DNA of 38,557 nt, taken from NCBI GenBank assembly GCA_035255485.1, contig DATEZO010000297.1, forward strand, positions 1 through 38,557, in the 5' to 3' direction. Source of the DNA: DATEZO01 sp035255485 (lineage in GTDB: Bacteria > Pseudomonadota > Gammaproteobacteria > Burkholderiales > Burkholderiaceae_D). A program made the position numbers and the translations under genes. The notes under the pieces are model-generated. The model made no database searches. It was not told where the DNA came from and saw nothing but the letters and a program-made list of their open reading frames with translations. Shown here piece after piece: positions 1 through 6,806 of this stretch; positions within the stretch are counted from its first letter, which is position 1; every line of letters starts with the position of its first letter.

Positions 1-18
1 AATTCGACCCAAGCCATC

Positions 19-47
19 TTGACAGACTTAACGAACGACATCATAAT
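19..47 (+). promoter_or_regulatory. sigma70-type promoter of the tRNA gene
   Basis: A perfect -35 hexamer TTGACA (19-24) is followed after 17 bases by CATAAT (42-47), a good -10. The predicted start point lies a few bases before the mature tRNA end at 61. Spacing and position both fit a strong stable-RNA promoter. Confidence 0.75.
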
Positions 48-60
48 TTAGGGCTATTTT

Positions 61-137
61 GGTGATATAGCTCAGCTGGTTAGAGCACAGCACTCATAAT
101 GCTGGGGTCGGTGGTTCAAGTCCACCTATCACCACCA
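61..137 (+). tRNA. tRNA-Met (anticodon CAT), island insertion site
   Basis: The cloverleaf is complete. The acceptor stem GGTGATA (61-67) pairs with TATCACC (127-133), the D stem is GCTC/GAGC, and the anticodon stem CAGCA/TGCTG holds the loop CTCATAA with CAT at 95-97. The T arm is GGTGG-TTCAAGT-CCACC, the discriminator is A134, and the CCA end is encoded at 135-137. CAT could be elongator Met or lysidine-modified Ile2; Met is the simpler reading. The integrase starts 165 bases downstream, and a diverged copy of the tRNA 3' end recurs near 38417, so this is the attachment gene. Confidence 0.9.
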
Positions 138-158
138 ATACGATGTTTCGGGAAGTCC
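124..158 (+). repeat. attL-side repeat (tRNA 3' end and flank)
   Basis: The segment from ACCTATC through the CCA end and on into CGATGTTTC-GGAA recurs, with a few mismatches and one gap, at 38417-38447. Tyrosine integrases of this class recombine in tRNA 3' ends, so the pair is read as the two attachment-site copies. The copy here keeps the tRNA intact. The exact crossover cannot be fixed from this window. Confidence 0.7.
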
Positions 159-168
159 CGGGATGTCC

Positions 169-210
169 AAAAACCCGCATGAAACCTAGTGTTCATGCGG
201 GTTTTTTGTT
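169..210 (+). terminator. Rho-independent terminator after tRNA
   Basis: A 13-bp stem (171-183 with 192-204), AAACCCGCATGAA against its complement, has an 8-base loop. It is followed by a T run and TGTTTTT. It ends the tRNA transcript ahead of the integrase gene. A related hairpin with the same AAACCCGCA base but a different apex lies at 38462-38503. Confidence 0.85.
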
Positions 211-250
211 TTTCCCCGTCTTTTGCCGTCCATTGACATCCACTGTCGGT

Positions 251-300
251 GGGGGTAGTTTTGGGGGTAAGTCACCTCCATCCCCAAAGTACTACCCCCA
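251..300. promoter_or_regulatory. Candidate integrase arm-type sites, left end
   Basis: GGGGGTA occurs at 251-257 and again within TTTTGGGGGTAA at 259-270, 12 bases later. An inverted ACTACCCCCA ends at 300, just before the integrase start codon. The same TTTTGGGGGTAA words occur twice at 38331-38354 near the other end, in the same orientation. Repeated short words near both ends of an integrase element are typical of arm binding sites. The function is inferred from position only. Confidence 0.45.
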
Positions 301-302
301 AA

Positions 303-1541
303 ATGCCCAGACTGGTCGATCCGCTCAAGGACATACAGGTCAGAAACGCCAAACCCACGGACAAGCCATACAAGCTGTCGGACGGTGGCGGGTTGTACCT
401 GCTGGTGAACCCAAGCGGTAGCAAGGGGTGGCGCCTGAAGTACCGATTCCAGGGAAATGAAAAACTGGTGTCCCTTGGCGTCTATCCCGAGATTGGCCTG
501 AAAGAGGCCCGCGAGCGGCGGGATGCCGCTCGTAAATTGCTAGAGGATGGCGTCGACCCGAGCGATAACCGCAAGGCCGCGAAAGCTGCTGGCATCGAAC
601 GAGCCGCTAACAACTTCGAGGCCGTTGCACGCGAGTGGCTGGACAGGAATCAAGCCAGCTGGGCAAAAACGCACTACAGCAAGATCCTTGGTCGTTTTGA
701 AAACGACGTTTTCCCATACCTTGGCAACAAGCCAATTTCCACAATCACCCCTCCTGACTTATTGAATGTGATACGCAGGATCGAGGGACGAGGGGTACTC
801 GAAACAGCCCACCGGGCGCTGGCAAACTGCGGGCAAGTGTTCCGCTACGCGGTTGCAACAGGACGAGCCGAGCGTGACCCTTCCGGCGACCTTCGCGGCG
901 CGCTTCCCTCCGTCAAGAGCAGGCGCACCCATTTTGCCGCCGTCACCGACCCCAAGGAAATGGCAGCCCTGTTGCGAGCCCTGAATGACTACCGGGGGTC
1001 CCCGACGGTTTGCGCCGCCTTGCGCCTTGCGCCACTCGTGTTTGTAAGGCCGGGAGAACTCCGTGCCGCGGAATGGGCACACATCGATTTGGATGCGGCA
1101 GAGTGGCGGTACACGGTCACGAAGACCAATACCCCGCATATCGTCCCGCTCTCGACACAAGCGGTAGCAATCCTGAAAGAACTTCAACCTCTTACCGGCA
1201 GCGGCCGCTATGTATTCCCCAGCCCGAGGTCAAAAGACCGCCCGATGAGCGACAACGCTATTTTGTCTGCCATGCGACGCATGGACATTGGCAAGGACAT
1301 CATGAGCGGCCATGGCTTTCGCGCAATGGCGCGAACCATTCTTGACGAAATATTGGGAGAAAGAGTTGACCTAATCGAGCATCAACTGGCACATGCCGTG
1401 AAAGACCCGAACGGTCGCGCCTACAACCGCACATCGCATCTGCCTGAGCGGAAACGGATGATGCAGCGGTGGGCGGACTATCTCGACGCAATAGCGGCAG
1501 GCAACAAGACTGCAAATGGAGAATTCGGCAAAGCGGCATAG
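303..1541 (+). CDS. Tyrosine recombinase / P4-type integrase (DUF4102 arm domain)
   Basis: This 412-residue integrase would catalyse insertion into and excision from the tRNA gene. The N-terminal ~90 residues match the P4-integrase arm-binding domain: K-LSDGGGLYLLV, then GWRLKYRF, then LGVYPEIGLKEAR. A central SAM-like core-binding segment follows. The catalytic domain shows the first Arg in VRPGELRAAEW, the HGFR box, a downstream His (HQLAH) and the nucleophile Tyr in RAYNRTSHL, so all main catalytic residues are present. ATG at 303 was chosen because MPRLVDPLKDIQV matches the usual N-terminus; the reading frame stays open upstream to 249, but that part has no family resemblance. No clear ribosome binding site is visible. 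The gene lies directly beside the attachment tRNA, as expected for this class. Confidence 0.93.
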   Translation: MPRLVDPLKDIQVRNAKPTDKPYKLSDGGGLYLLVNPSGSKGWRLKYRFQGNEKLVSLGVYPEIGLKEARERRDAARKLLEDGVDPSDNRKAAKAAGIERAANNFEAVAREWLDRNQASWAKTHYSKILGRFENDVFPYLGNKPISTITPPDLLNVIRRIEGRGVLETAHRALANCGQVFRYAVATGRAERDPSGDLRGALPSVKSRRTHFAAVTDPKEMAALLRALNDYRGSPTVCAALRLAPLVFVRPGELRAAEWAHIDLDAAEWRYTVTKTNTPHIVPLSTQAVAILKELQPLTGSGRYVFPSPRSKDRPMSDNAILSAMRRMDIGKDIMSGHGFRAMARTILDEILGERVDLIEHQLAHAVKDPNGRAYNRTSHLPERKRMMQRWADYLDAIAAGNKTANGEFGKAA

Positions 1542-1638
1542 TGGCCGGCAACATAATCAGTTACCGGGCGATTATTCTCGCCCTGAACGTTTCTGCACTC
1601 CTTTGCCCACAAGTGTTCGATCGAAAGATACTCCCTTC

Positions 1639-1777
1639 TTAACCCCGCTGCACGCGAAAGTGCCAGTTGCGGATCGTGCGGTTGATGAACGCCGCGGTCA
1701 GGCCTTGGGGGAGTCCGACGGCTTCGCGCGCCGCCCGGATGGCACCTCGTGATGGATTAGATGCAGGGCCTCGCGGG
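1639..1777 (-). pseudogene. Unidentified C-terminal gene fragment
   Basis: On the minus strand a short open segment of about 40 codons runs to a stop at 1639-1641, with an in-frame stop just upstream and no start. Its sequence (AAREAVGLPQGLTAAFINRTI, ending in HFRVQRG) has a protein-like composition. It may be the tail of a decayed gene. I do not recognise the family, and the call rests on composition only. Otherwise nothing is seen in 1542-1796. Confidence 0.25.
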
Positions 1778-1796
1778 CCTTATGCGGTTGAAGTGA

Positions 1797-2213
1797 TTAG
1801 CCATGGCGTTCGATTTGTACGCCATATGTGCCGAGTAAACCAGTCGCACGCACCGCTTCGACTTGCTCTGGCGTCATCGCGATATCGATAAATTTCCCGG
1901 TCGCGTCAATCTGGAACGTAGCCTTGAAACCGTTAATTCCCTCCCACGCTGTGAACGACGATGCTCCTGCTGGAAATTGCGAACCGAAGATCGCAGCGAG
2001 CACATCATGCGCCAATTTGTCGGGAGCACTTGCCATGTGATCTTCAGGGATGATTTGGGCCAAAACTTCGAGAGCATCGCGACGGGTGGCTAACGCGATT
2101 TCTTTGGCCTCTTGCACCAAGGCTTCTGCGGCCTCGCCGCGGAACTCGACATCATTGATTCTATAGCCGCCCGGCTTGACTTCCGACCATTCGAGAATTT
2201 CAATTTTTGCCAT
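1797..2213 (-). CDS. Hypothetical protein, 138 aa
   Basis: An acidic soluble protein with no signal peptide or membrane segment and no family that I recognise. It starts MAKIEILEWSEV; the middle (residues ~25-60) is Ala/Glu-rich and predicted helical. The C-terminal half holds TAWEGINGFKATFQIDATGKFIDIAMTP, which looks like a small beta-sheet domain. The start at 2213 is preceded by AGGGGTGC, a plausible ribosome binding site. It stands alone: the integrase lies 255 bases to the left and the next gene on its strand ends 489 bases to the right. It is probably a real cargo or housekeeping gene of the island; its function is unknown. Confidence 0.6.
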   Translation of the reverse strand: MAKIEILEWSEVKPGGYRINDVEFRGEAAEALVQEAKEIALATRRDALEVLAQIIPEDHMASAPDKLAHDVLAAIFGSQFPAGASSFTAWEGINGFKATFQIDATGKFIDIAMTPEQVEAVRATGLLGTYGVQIERHG

Positions 2214-2642
2214 TCTGCACCCCTATCGAATTACGTAGCGCGACAAATCTGGTGTTATTTGCCGGGGAAGCTTATTCGCCTTGTATTAGCCCTAAGTTAT
2301 AGCCGCGCATATAGTTGGCATGCAAGCGCTACGCGACGCTTCAGGATCCTGATTGCTAGTAAATCGAGCCCCTCATGCAGCGCGGAAGCACGCCGGGAGA
2401 CGGCTTCAGGGTAGCGATTGCTTCCAACCGAATTCCTGATTCCATCATCGTCTGCCGCGATAGGAGGTCCATGTACCGTTCGCGTTTGGGCCAACGGCAG
2501 CACCCTTATTTTTTGGCGATATTATACTTCGCGTGCCCAACTGTGCCTCGCCGCCTGAAGCAGTTGCTTTTTAGAAAATTTGTTTAGGAAACTAAACTTT
2601 TGTGTGGCGCGTCAAACTGTTTTGCTTTACTCTTGAGCTAAC
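2214..2642. other. Gene-poor stretch
   Basis: No convincing gene is visible. Short open frames occur on both strands (for example a 68-codon frame at 2297-2503 on minus and a 70-codon frame at 2375-2587 on plus), but none has a good start, a ribosome binding site or a recognisable sequence. The last ~100 bases are AT-rich and contain the near-palindrome TTTGTTTAGGAAACTAAAC. They could hold a plus-strand promoter for the element at 2643-2715. Confidence 0.4.
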
Positions 2643-2715
2643 TTCTAGGGGCCGAAACCTGTACCTACGGTGTAGGGCGCGGCGAGTGTCGTGGCGAAAG
2701 CCTAGGCCCCTAGAA
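2643..2715 (+). ncRNA. Candidate structured RNA (four-way junction)
   Basis: An 11-bp perfect inverted repeat, TTCTAGGGGCC (2643-2653) with GGCCCCTAGAA (2705-2715), encloses three small hairpins. These are CCTAC-GGT-GTAGG (2664-2676), CGGC-GAGT-GTCG (2680-2691, one G-U pair) and GGC-GAAA-GCC (2693-2702) with a GNRA tetraloop. On the plus strand the outer stem is followed by CCCTCTTTTTG, a weak terminator-like tail. The element overlaps the DUF3800 stop codon (2702-2704), so it could equally be a 3'-end structure of that minus-strand mRNA. No RNA family is recognised. The fold was worked out by hand and its stability was not computed. Confidence 0.35.
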
Positions 2716-3433
2716 CCCTCTTTTTGAATTCAAAATTCCATACTGAAAACTTGTCGGCGTCCCTCGAATTTATTCGAATGGGATGCTGTATCTCAACCGC
2801 TTGTTTCAATATGTGTTGCGCGAGTTGGAGCTTGTGGGCAGAGCAGTTTTCGGCAAGGTGATGTCCGTTTTTTCGGAATCCAATTGCTCCGATGAGGAGG
2901 TCATTCAGTTGGATGATGTCTGAGCTTTTTGAGTCTTGGAATGTGAGTCGTTTAAATGGATAAGTTCCAATGCTCTTCCGTTTTAGAGCACTATTCAGCA
3001 TCGGACGAAGCATATCGGGTTGCTGCGAAGTGTTCCTTTTGTCGAGGTAAACGTAGATCCTGAATTTTTCCCCATAGCGAACACCGAAACGATGGAGTAG
3101 AAGTTGGTAAATTAGCTTATTGAATCCAATTTCGGCGTTACCTTGATTGAACGCATGATGGTTAAAGGTTCCAGTATCGACTGTTAAGCAGTGAAAGCTG
3201 GCTTCGTTCTTTCTATTGAGATCGAAGAAGACGTTAATAAATGCCTTGTAAAAATCGAGTTTTGATTTGCTCGCCTTTGTCCATTTCACTTCGCCATGTG
3301 TATTGAATTTGTCGCGAACCTCCTTTAATGAAGTTAGGACATTTGGGACATTTTCGGTTTGAATGGCAACGCCCCCAAGGATTAAATGTCGATGATTTTC
3401 CTTGCAACTTTCATCGGCGTAAATATCGATCAT
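2702..3433 (-). CDS. DUF3800 domain protein, 243 aa
   Basis: DUF3800 proteins have an RNase H-like fold and are common in defence islands and mobile elements; their biochemical role is unsettled. The N-terminus MIDIYADES carries the typical first acidic pair, followed by LILGGVAI. A second acidic region is YVYLDKRN near residue 120, and the C-terminal SKSSDIIQLNDLLIGAIGF matches the family's closing Asp-rich helix. Length is normal for the family. ATG at 3433 was chosen over an upstream TTG because the beta-strand begins right there. The gene is clearly more AT-rich than the helicase operon, which points to separate acquisition. It is single, oriented away from the operon, and ends inside the foldable element at 2643-2715. 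Confidence 0.8.
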   Translation of the reverse strand: MIDIYADESCKENHRHLILGGVAIQTENVPNVLTSLKEVRDKFNTHGEVKWTKASKSKLDFYKAFINVFFDLNRKNEASFHCLTVDTGTFNHHAFNQGNAEIGFNKLIYQLLLHRFGVRYGEKFRIYVYLDKRNTSQQPDMLRPMLNSALKRKSIGTYPFKRLTFQDSKSSDIIQLNDLLIGAIGFRKNGHHLAENCSAHKLQLAQHILKQAVEIQHPIRINSRDADKFSVWNFEFKKRVLGA

Positions 3434-3536
3434 GGCAAGCAAACATAATTGGATTTCCAGATCATAAGTGTTTCAGAGAGTTGCACATGAGTAAATTAGA
3501 TAATTGATTCGCTTTAGAGAATCATTCCCGCATATG

Positions 3537-3568
3537 AAAAAAACCGGCCAATGTGCCGGTTTTTTTGG
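3537..3568. terminator. Bidirectional Rho-independent terminator
   Basis: AACCGGC and GCCGGTT form a GC-rich stem around CAATGT, flanked by an A run on the left and seven Ts on the right. It can therefore stop transcription in both directions. It lies about 100 bases upstream of the DUF3800 gene and about 370 bases before the helicase operon, insulating the two. Confidence 0.75.
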
Positions 3569-3732
3569 ATTGAATTTGATTTCAAAAATGGATGCTGATA
3601 TGCAAGCGGTGTTGGAGTTTATGCAGGCGAGCATGCCCGCGTATTAGCTTGTTGTTGCGGATCCCGGAAGTGAATTGGCCCCGATCCTGTCCGGCTCCCT
3701 GAATGAACAGTGTGAGAAGGCAGCTCCTCTCT

Positions 3733-3864
3733 ATGTCCAGCAAGAAGGAGATTGTCTTCCGCTAGTTCGACATTCCTGATTTCAGGATGGCCGGTGAAGC
3801 GCCTGTCTTGGATATCCCATACTTTAGGGATGGTAAGAAGTCTGCGGGTCGAATTACCATTTAA
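3733..3864 (+). pseudogene. Broken small reading frame with one internal stop
   Basis: From ATG 3733 a frame reads MSSKKEIVFR, a TAG stop, then FDIPDFRMAGEAPVLDIPY, and continues with FRDGKKSAGRITI to a TAA. A single CAG-to-TAG change would explain the interruption. The text is protein-like but I do not recognise it. It lies in the ~370-base gap before the helicase operon; the rest of that gap (3569-3732, 3865-3937) shows no gene. Confidence 0.3.
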
Positions 3865-3937
3865 AGTTAACCAACTACAACAATCTCGTCCCCGTTAGTT
3901 GGCTTGTCGATTCGCAGTTTACGGAGAGAAGGCGTTG

Positions 3938-6778
3938 ATGGGTTGGCGGCAATGGAAGTTGGAAGACTGGAACCGCGCGCTCGTGGCAGCCGTTTTCTTC
4001 GACCAAGAGAGGCTCGAGCAGCCGGTCAAGCGCATCGAAGCGTCGGGGAAATTCCTTGCCAAAGCCAGTGGGGACGCTTCAGCTAGCCATGCTCAAGTGC
4101 GCGAGGCATTCATAGCCAGTTTTGGCAAGCGTAGTGCCCCCATCCGCGCATATTACGTGTGGTCGCCAGCTCAAGCTGCTTTCATCCGGCGGTGCGGGTA
4201 CCCAAGCACGTTTGCACCGCTATACCTGACCTTACTTGCTGCAAGCGCTGATGAAACTACCTACTTGCATGGCGATTTCCGAGACCGTTTTGCTGCACTC
4301 TTGGAGCCAGTAGGCGTCGGGCGCCTGCCCTTTGCCGACCTTGCTAAGTTATGGGAGCACGTCCGGAACTGGAGCAAGCAACGCGCCAAGCAAAGCCATG
4401 ATTGCCGCGTGCTCCAGTTGCCACCCGTGAGGGACTATGACAGACGCATCAGCCATTCAAAACTCCTAGCATTCCCAGCGTATAGCGATGAGTTGAAACT
4501 GCGGGAAATCCTCGACCGTGCGGATCTCGATAGCCATTCCACCTTCAAGGAAATCGCACTGCATGTGTCGTCCCGGCTGGGGAAATTCAGCCATTTTTTC
4601 CAAGAGGAGTTCGACCTCTTTCGGTCACATGTCAGCCGCGCACAATACCAAGAGGCTTACCAAACGCCGTTCTGGAGCGCGATCGAAACCATCACCTGGG
4701 AAAACCGTCGCGAATTATCGCGGGCGGCCGGCGAATTCGCGCTTGGCGTCGACGTGTCCGACCCTGCTTTCCCGGAGTTCTACCTGCTGGCGGACGATAC
4801 CGCCGGCAACAAGCTCGCGAGCCAACTCAAGAAAGTAAATACAACCGTCCCCGGGAAGCTGCACAACCTTATTCAGTTCTCGGACGGGCGCCCATGGAAG
4901 CCTGCCCTCGTCGAGTCCGTTGCATCTTTCCAAGTAAACCTTACACGCCTGCAGCTTTGGAAACGGCTCAAGTCAGGTTGCCTTGCGTTGTACCCCGACG
5001 AGTATGGGAACATCACCAGCGAAGGTTTGTACTGCGACGGCGCAGCTGCCTGCATTTTGGCGAAAGGGCATATTGCAGATGAGATTGCTAAGACGAGCAA
5101 GACGCTAGGGCTCGAATTTGCTGGCATACCAGCCGGCAATGCATTCGCCCCGTGGCGCGTATTCCTGTTCAGTGGCCTGCGGGAAGAACACCTGCAACGC
5201 CTTGCAGAGGATATGCCCGCCGATGCGAGGCAGGGCCTCAAAATTGCTTGGCAGCCGCCCCGGATTCACTTTTCTGGCGGTGCCTGGGATGGCCAAATGC
5301 TATTGCTCAACCCCGCAAGTGTGCCACTCATCGGCATGCGCGAAATTGCAGCAGGAAGTTTCCAAATTGTCAACGAACACGGTGACATACTGTGCGAAGG
5401 TATTCTGGAGACCACCGGTGAAGAAGGCCGCTTGTCCATCCCCCCCAAGGCGCTAGTAGCGATCGGCGCCCCCCATACATTGAAGGTATCCGCAACTACC
5501 ATCGGTGGCCATTTGGCCGAATCCTCTTTGCGGGTGACCACCATCTTCCCGCCCAGCGCCCCGCTTTCCCTTGCCGACCAGGCGTCTTGGCTAGCCGACG
5601 GCCCGGGCGGAACACTATCGTATATCGATGGCCCCCCGGGGATGACTCGGCAATCTGGTGCCAGCGCGGGTAGCATGCGGCTGCCGAAGTTCGAACATGC
5701 CACTGTAGGGCCGGCCATGCAGTGCACGCAAGGCGGGCTCGACGCGCTCCCGGCTGCCTTGGATTGGCTCTGCGAAGCCCTGTCGCTGCGCTTCCGCAGC
5801 CGGGCCACGCTGCCCTTCGCCCAGCTCGAGAACCATATCAGGCCTGCCAGTATCGCTGCTGGCATCCCGACATGGAAGCTGAAACGGTTGCTCTTGTCAG
5901 CCGGCTGGCTACAAACGGTGCACAAGCGCGGTTCGCCATATGCAGTCGTCACAGTAGCGCCGCGCACTATATCGCTTCATGAAGTGTCAGGCAAATGGGG
6001 CGCCAGAATCAGCGGTTTATTGTCCAAGTCGGAACGTGCAGCGCTGGCAGCCATGCTAACGACCGGGGAGCAGGCGTTGCGGACCGTGTCCGGCAATCTC
6101 CCTCTGGGGATAGGCGTTATCAAGCTCCAGCTTGCTGGTCCCGGGCGCGTTGCCAGCATTGCCCAGGCGCTGGGTCTAGAAACCATCCAAACCCCATTAC
6201 CAGCACCACTCTCGCCGCCGCACGAGCTCTTCGCCAACATAGGTCCGCCAGTAAGAACCTTGCCCGTTGATACGAGATTAGAGGTCTATAACGGTCCGAA
6301 ACAACAATGGGAACCCGCAGCCGCAACCGATACGGCGAGCGTCCAGGGCACATGCATCCGGCTGGTCTCCAACCAGAGGCGGGATTATTGGATATTCACA
6401 GGCGCCGGCTACATTTGGACGGACAGCCTGACATGGCTCATGATTTTCCGCGCCGGGATTGCAAGTAAACCATTCGGGCAAGTACTGCAGGATGGCAACT
6501 GCATTTTTGCCAGGGACTTGCCCGGGCTCCCTGCCCCATTGGTCCAGTGGTGGCTCCACAGGGGCGGTGGATACGTGGGGATCGGCGACGAAGGACAGCT
6601 GGCCTTTGCCGGCGGTGCGAGTAACCGCATCTGGGAGCAAGCAGTGGGCTGGTTCCCCAGCCCGGGCGCTGGTTCCGGTAGCACCGGCGGCCCGGCAGGA
6701 AGTGCACTTGAGCGCCGCCACCTAGCCCTCGCGCTGCGAAAAAAACGAGCACGCCGCGATAGCTGGCCCTTATCGTAA
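3938..6778 (+). CDS. Large protein of unknown function, first gene of Druantia-like operon (946 aa)
   Basis: I do not recognise a named domain. The N-terminal ~300 residues are mainly helical and rich in Trp and Phe (MGWRQWKLEDWNRALVAAVF, HFFQEEFDLFRS). The middle (~430-560) looks beta-rich, with Ig-like strands around GILETTGEEGRLSIPPKALV. Near residues 630-670 a probable winged helix occurs (LENHIRPASIAAGIPTWKLK, then RLLLSAGWLQ). The C-terminal third is Gly/Trp/Pro-rich and ends in a basic tail. ATG 3938 was chosen: MGWRQW is preceded by GGAGAGAAGG, while an upstream in-frame TTG at 3899 has no such site. It leads the operon and its stop lies 28 bases before the next gene. From the neighbours I infer a sensor or DNA-binding subunit of the helicase complex. 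It could correspond to a DruF/DruG-type subunit of type II Druantia, but I cannot confirm that by sequence. Confidence 0.75.
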   Translation: MGWRQWKLEDWNRALVAAVFFDQERLEQPVKRIEASGKFLAKASGDASASHAQVREAFIASFGKRSAPIRAYYVWSPAQAAFIRRCGYPSTFAPLYLTLLAASADETTYLHGDFRDRFAALLEPVGVGRLPFADLAKLWEHVRNWSKQRAKQSHDCRVLQLPPVRDYDRRISHSKLLAFPAYSDELKLREILDRADLDSHSTFKEIALHVSSRLGKFSHFFQEEFDLFRSHVSRAQYQEAYQTPFWSAIETITWENRRELSRAAGEFALGVDVSDPAFPEFYLLADDTAGNKLASQLKKVNTTVPGKLHNLIQFSDGRPWKPALVESVASFQVNLTRLQLWKRLKSGCLALYPDEYGNITSEGLYCDGAAACILAKGHIADEIAKTSKTLGLEFAGIPAGNAFAPWRVFLFSGLREEHLQRLAEDMPADARQGLKIAWQPPRIHFSGGAWDGQMLLLNPASVPLIGMREIAAGSFQIVNEHGDILCEGILETTGEEGRLSIPPKALVAIGAPHTLKVSATTIGGHLAESSLRVTTIFPPSAPLSLADQASWLADGPGGTLSYIDGPPGMTRQSGASAGSMRLPKFEHATVGPAMQCTQGGLDALPAALDWLCEALSLRFRSRATLPFAQLENHIRPASIAAGIPTWKLKRLLLSAGWLQTVHKRGSPYAVVTVAPRTISLHEVSGKWGARISGLLSKSERAALAAMLTTGEQALRTVSGNLPLGIGVIKLQLAGPGRVASIAQALGLETIQTPLPAPLSPPHELFANIGPPVRTLPVDTRLEVYNGPKQQWEPAAATDTASVQGTCIRLVSNQRRDYWIFTGAGYIWTDSLTWLMIFRAGIASKPFGQVLQDGNCIFARDLPGLPAPLVQWWLHRGGGYVGIGDEGQLAFAGGASNRIWEQAVGWFPSPGAGSGSTGGPAGSALERRHLALALRKKRARRDSWPLS

Positions 6779-6806
6779 ATAGCCATCATTTAGGAACTTG
6801 CCCAGT

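Noticed and set aside
2643..2715. Retron or integron attC interpretation of the folded element
   Set aside because: There is no reverse transcriptase or integron integrase in the window, and the fold lacks the paired R/L core sites of attC.
5266..5967. Long minus-strand open frame inside the 946-residue gene
   Set aside because: It lies wholly opposite a well-supported gene in GC-rich sequence, has Ser/Arg/Pro-rich composition typical of a shadow frame and no ribosome binding site.
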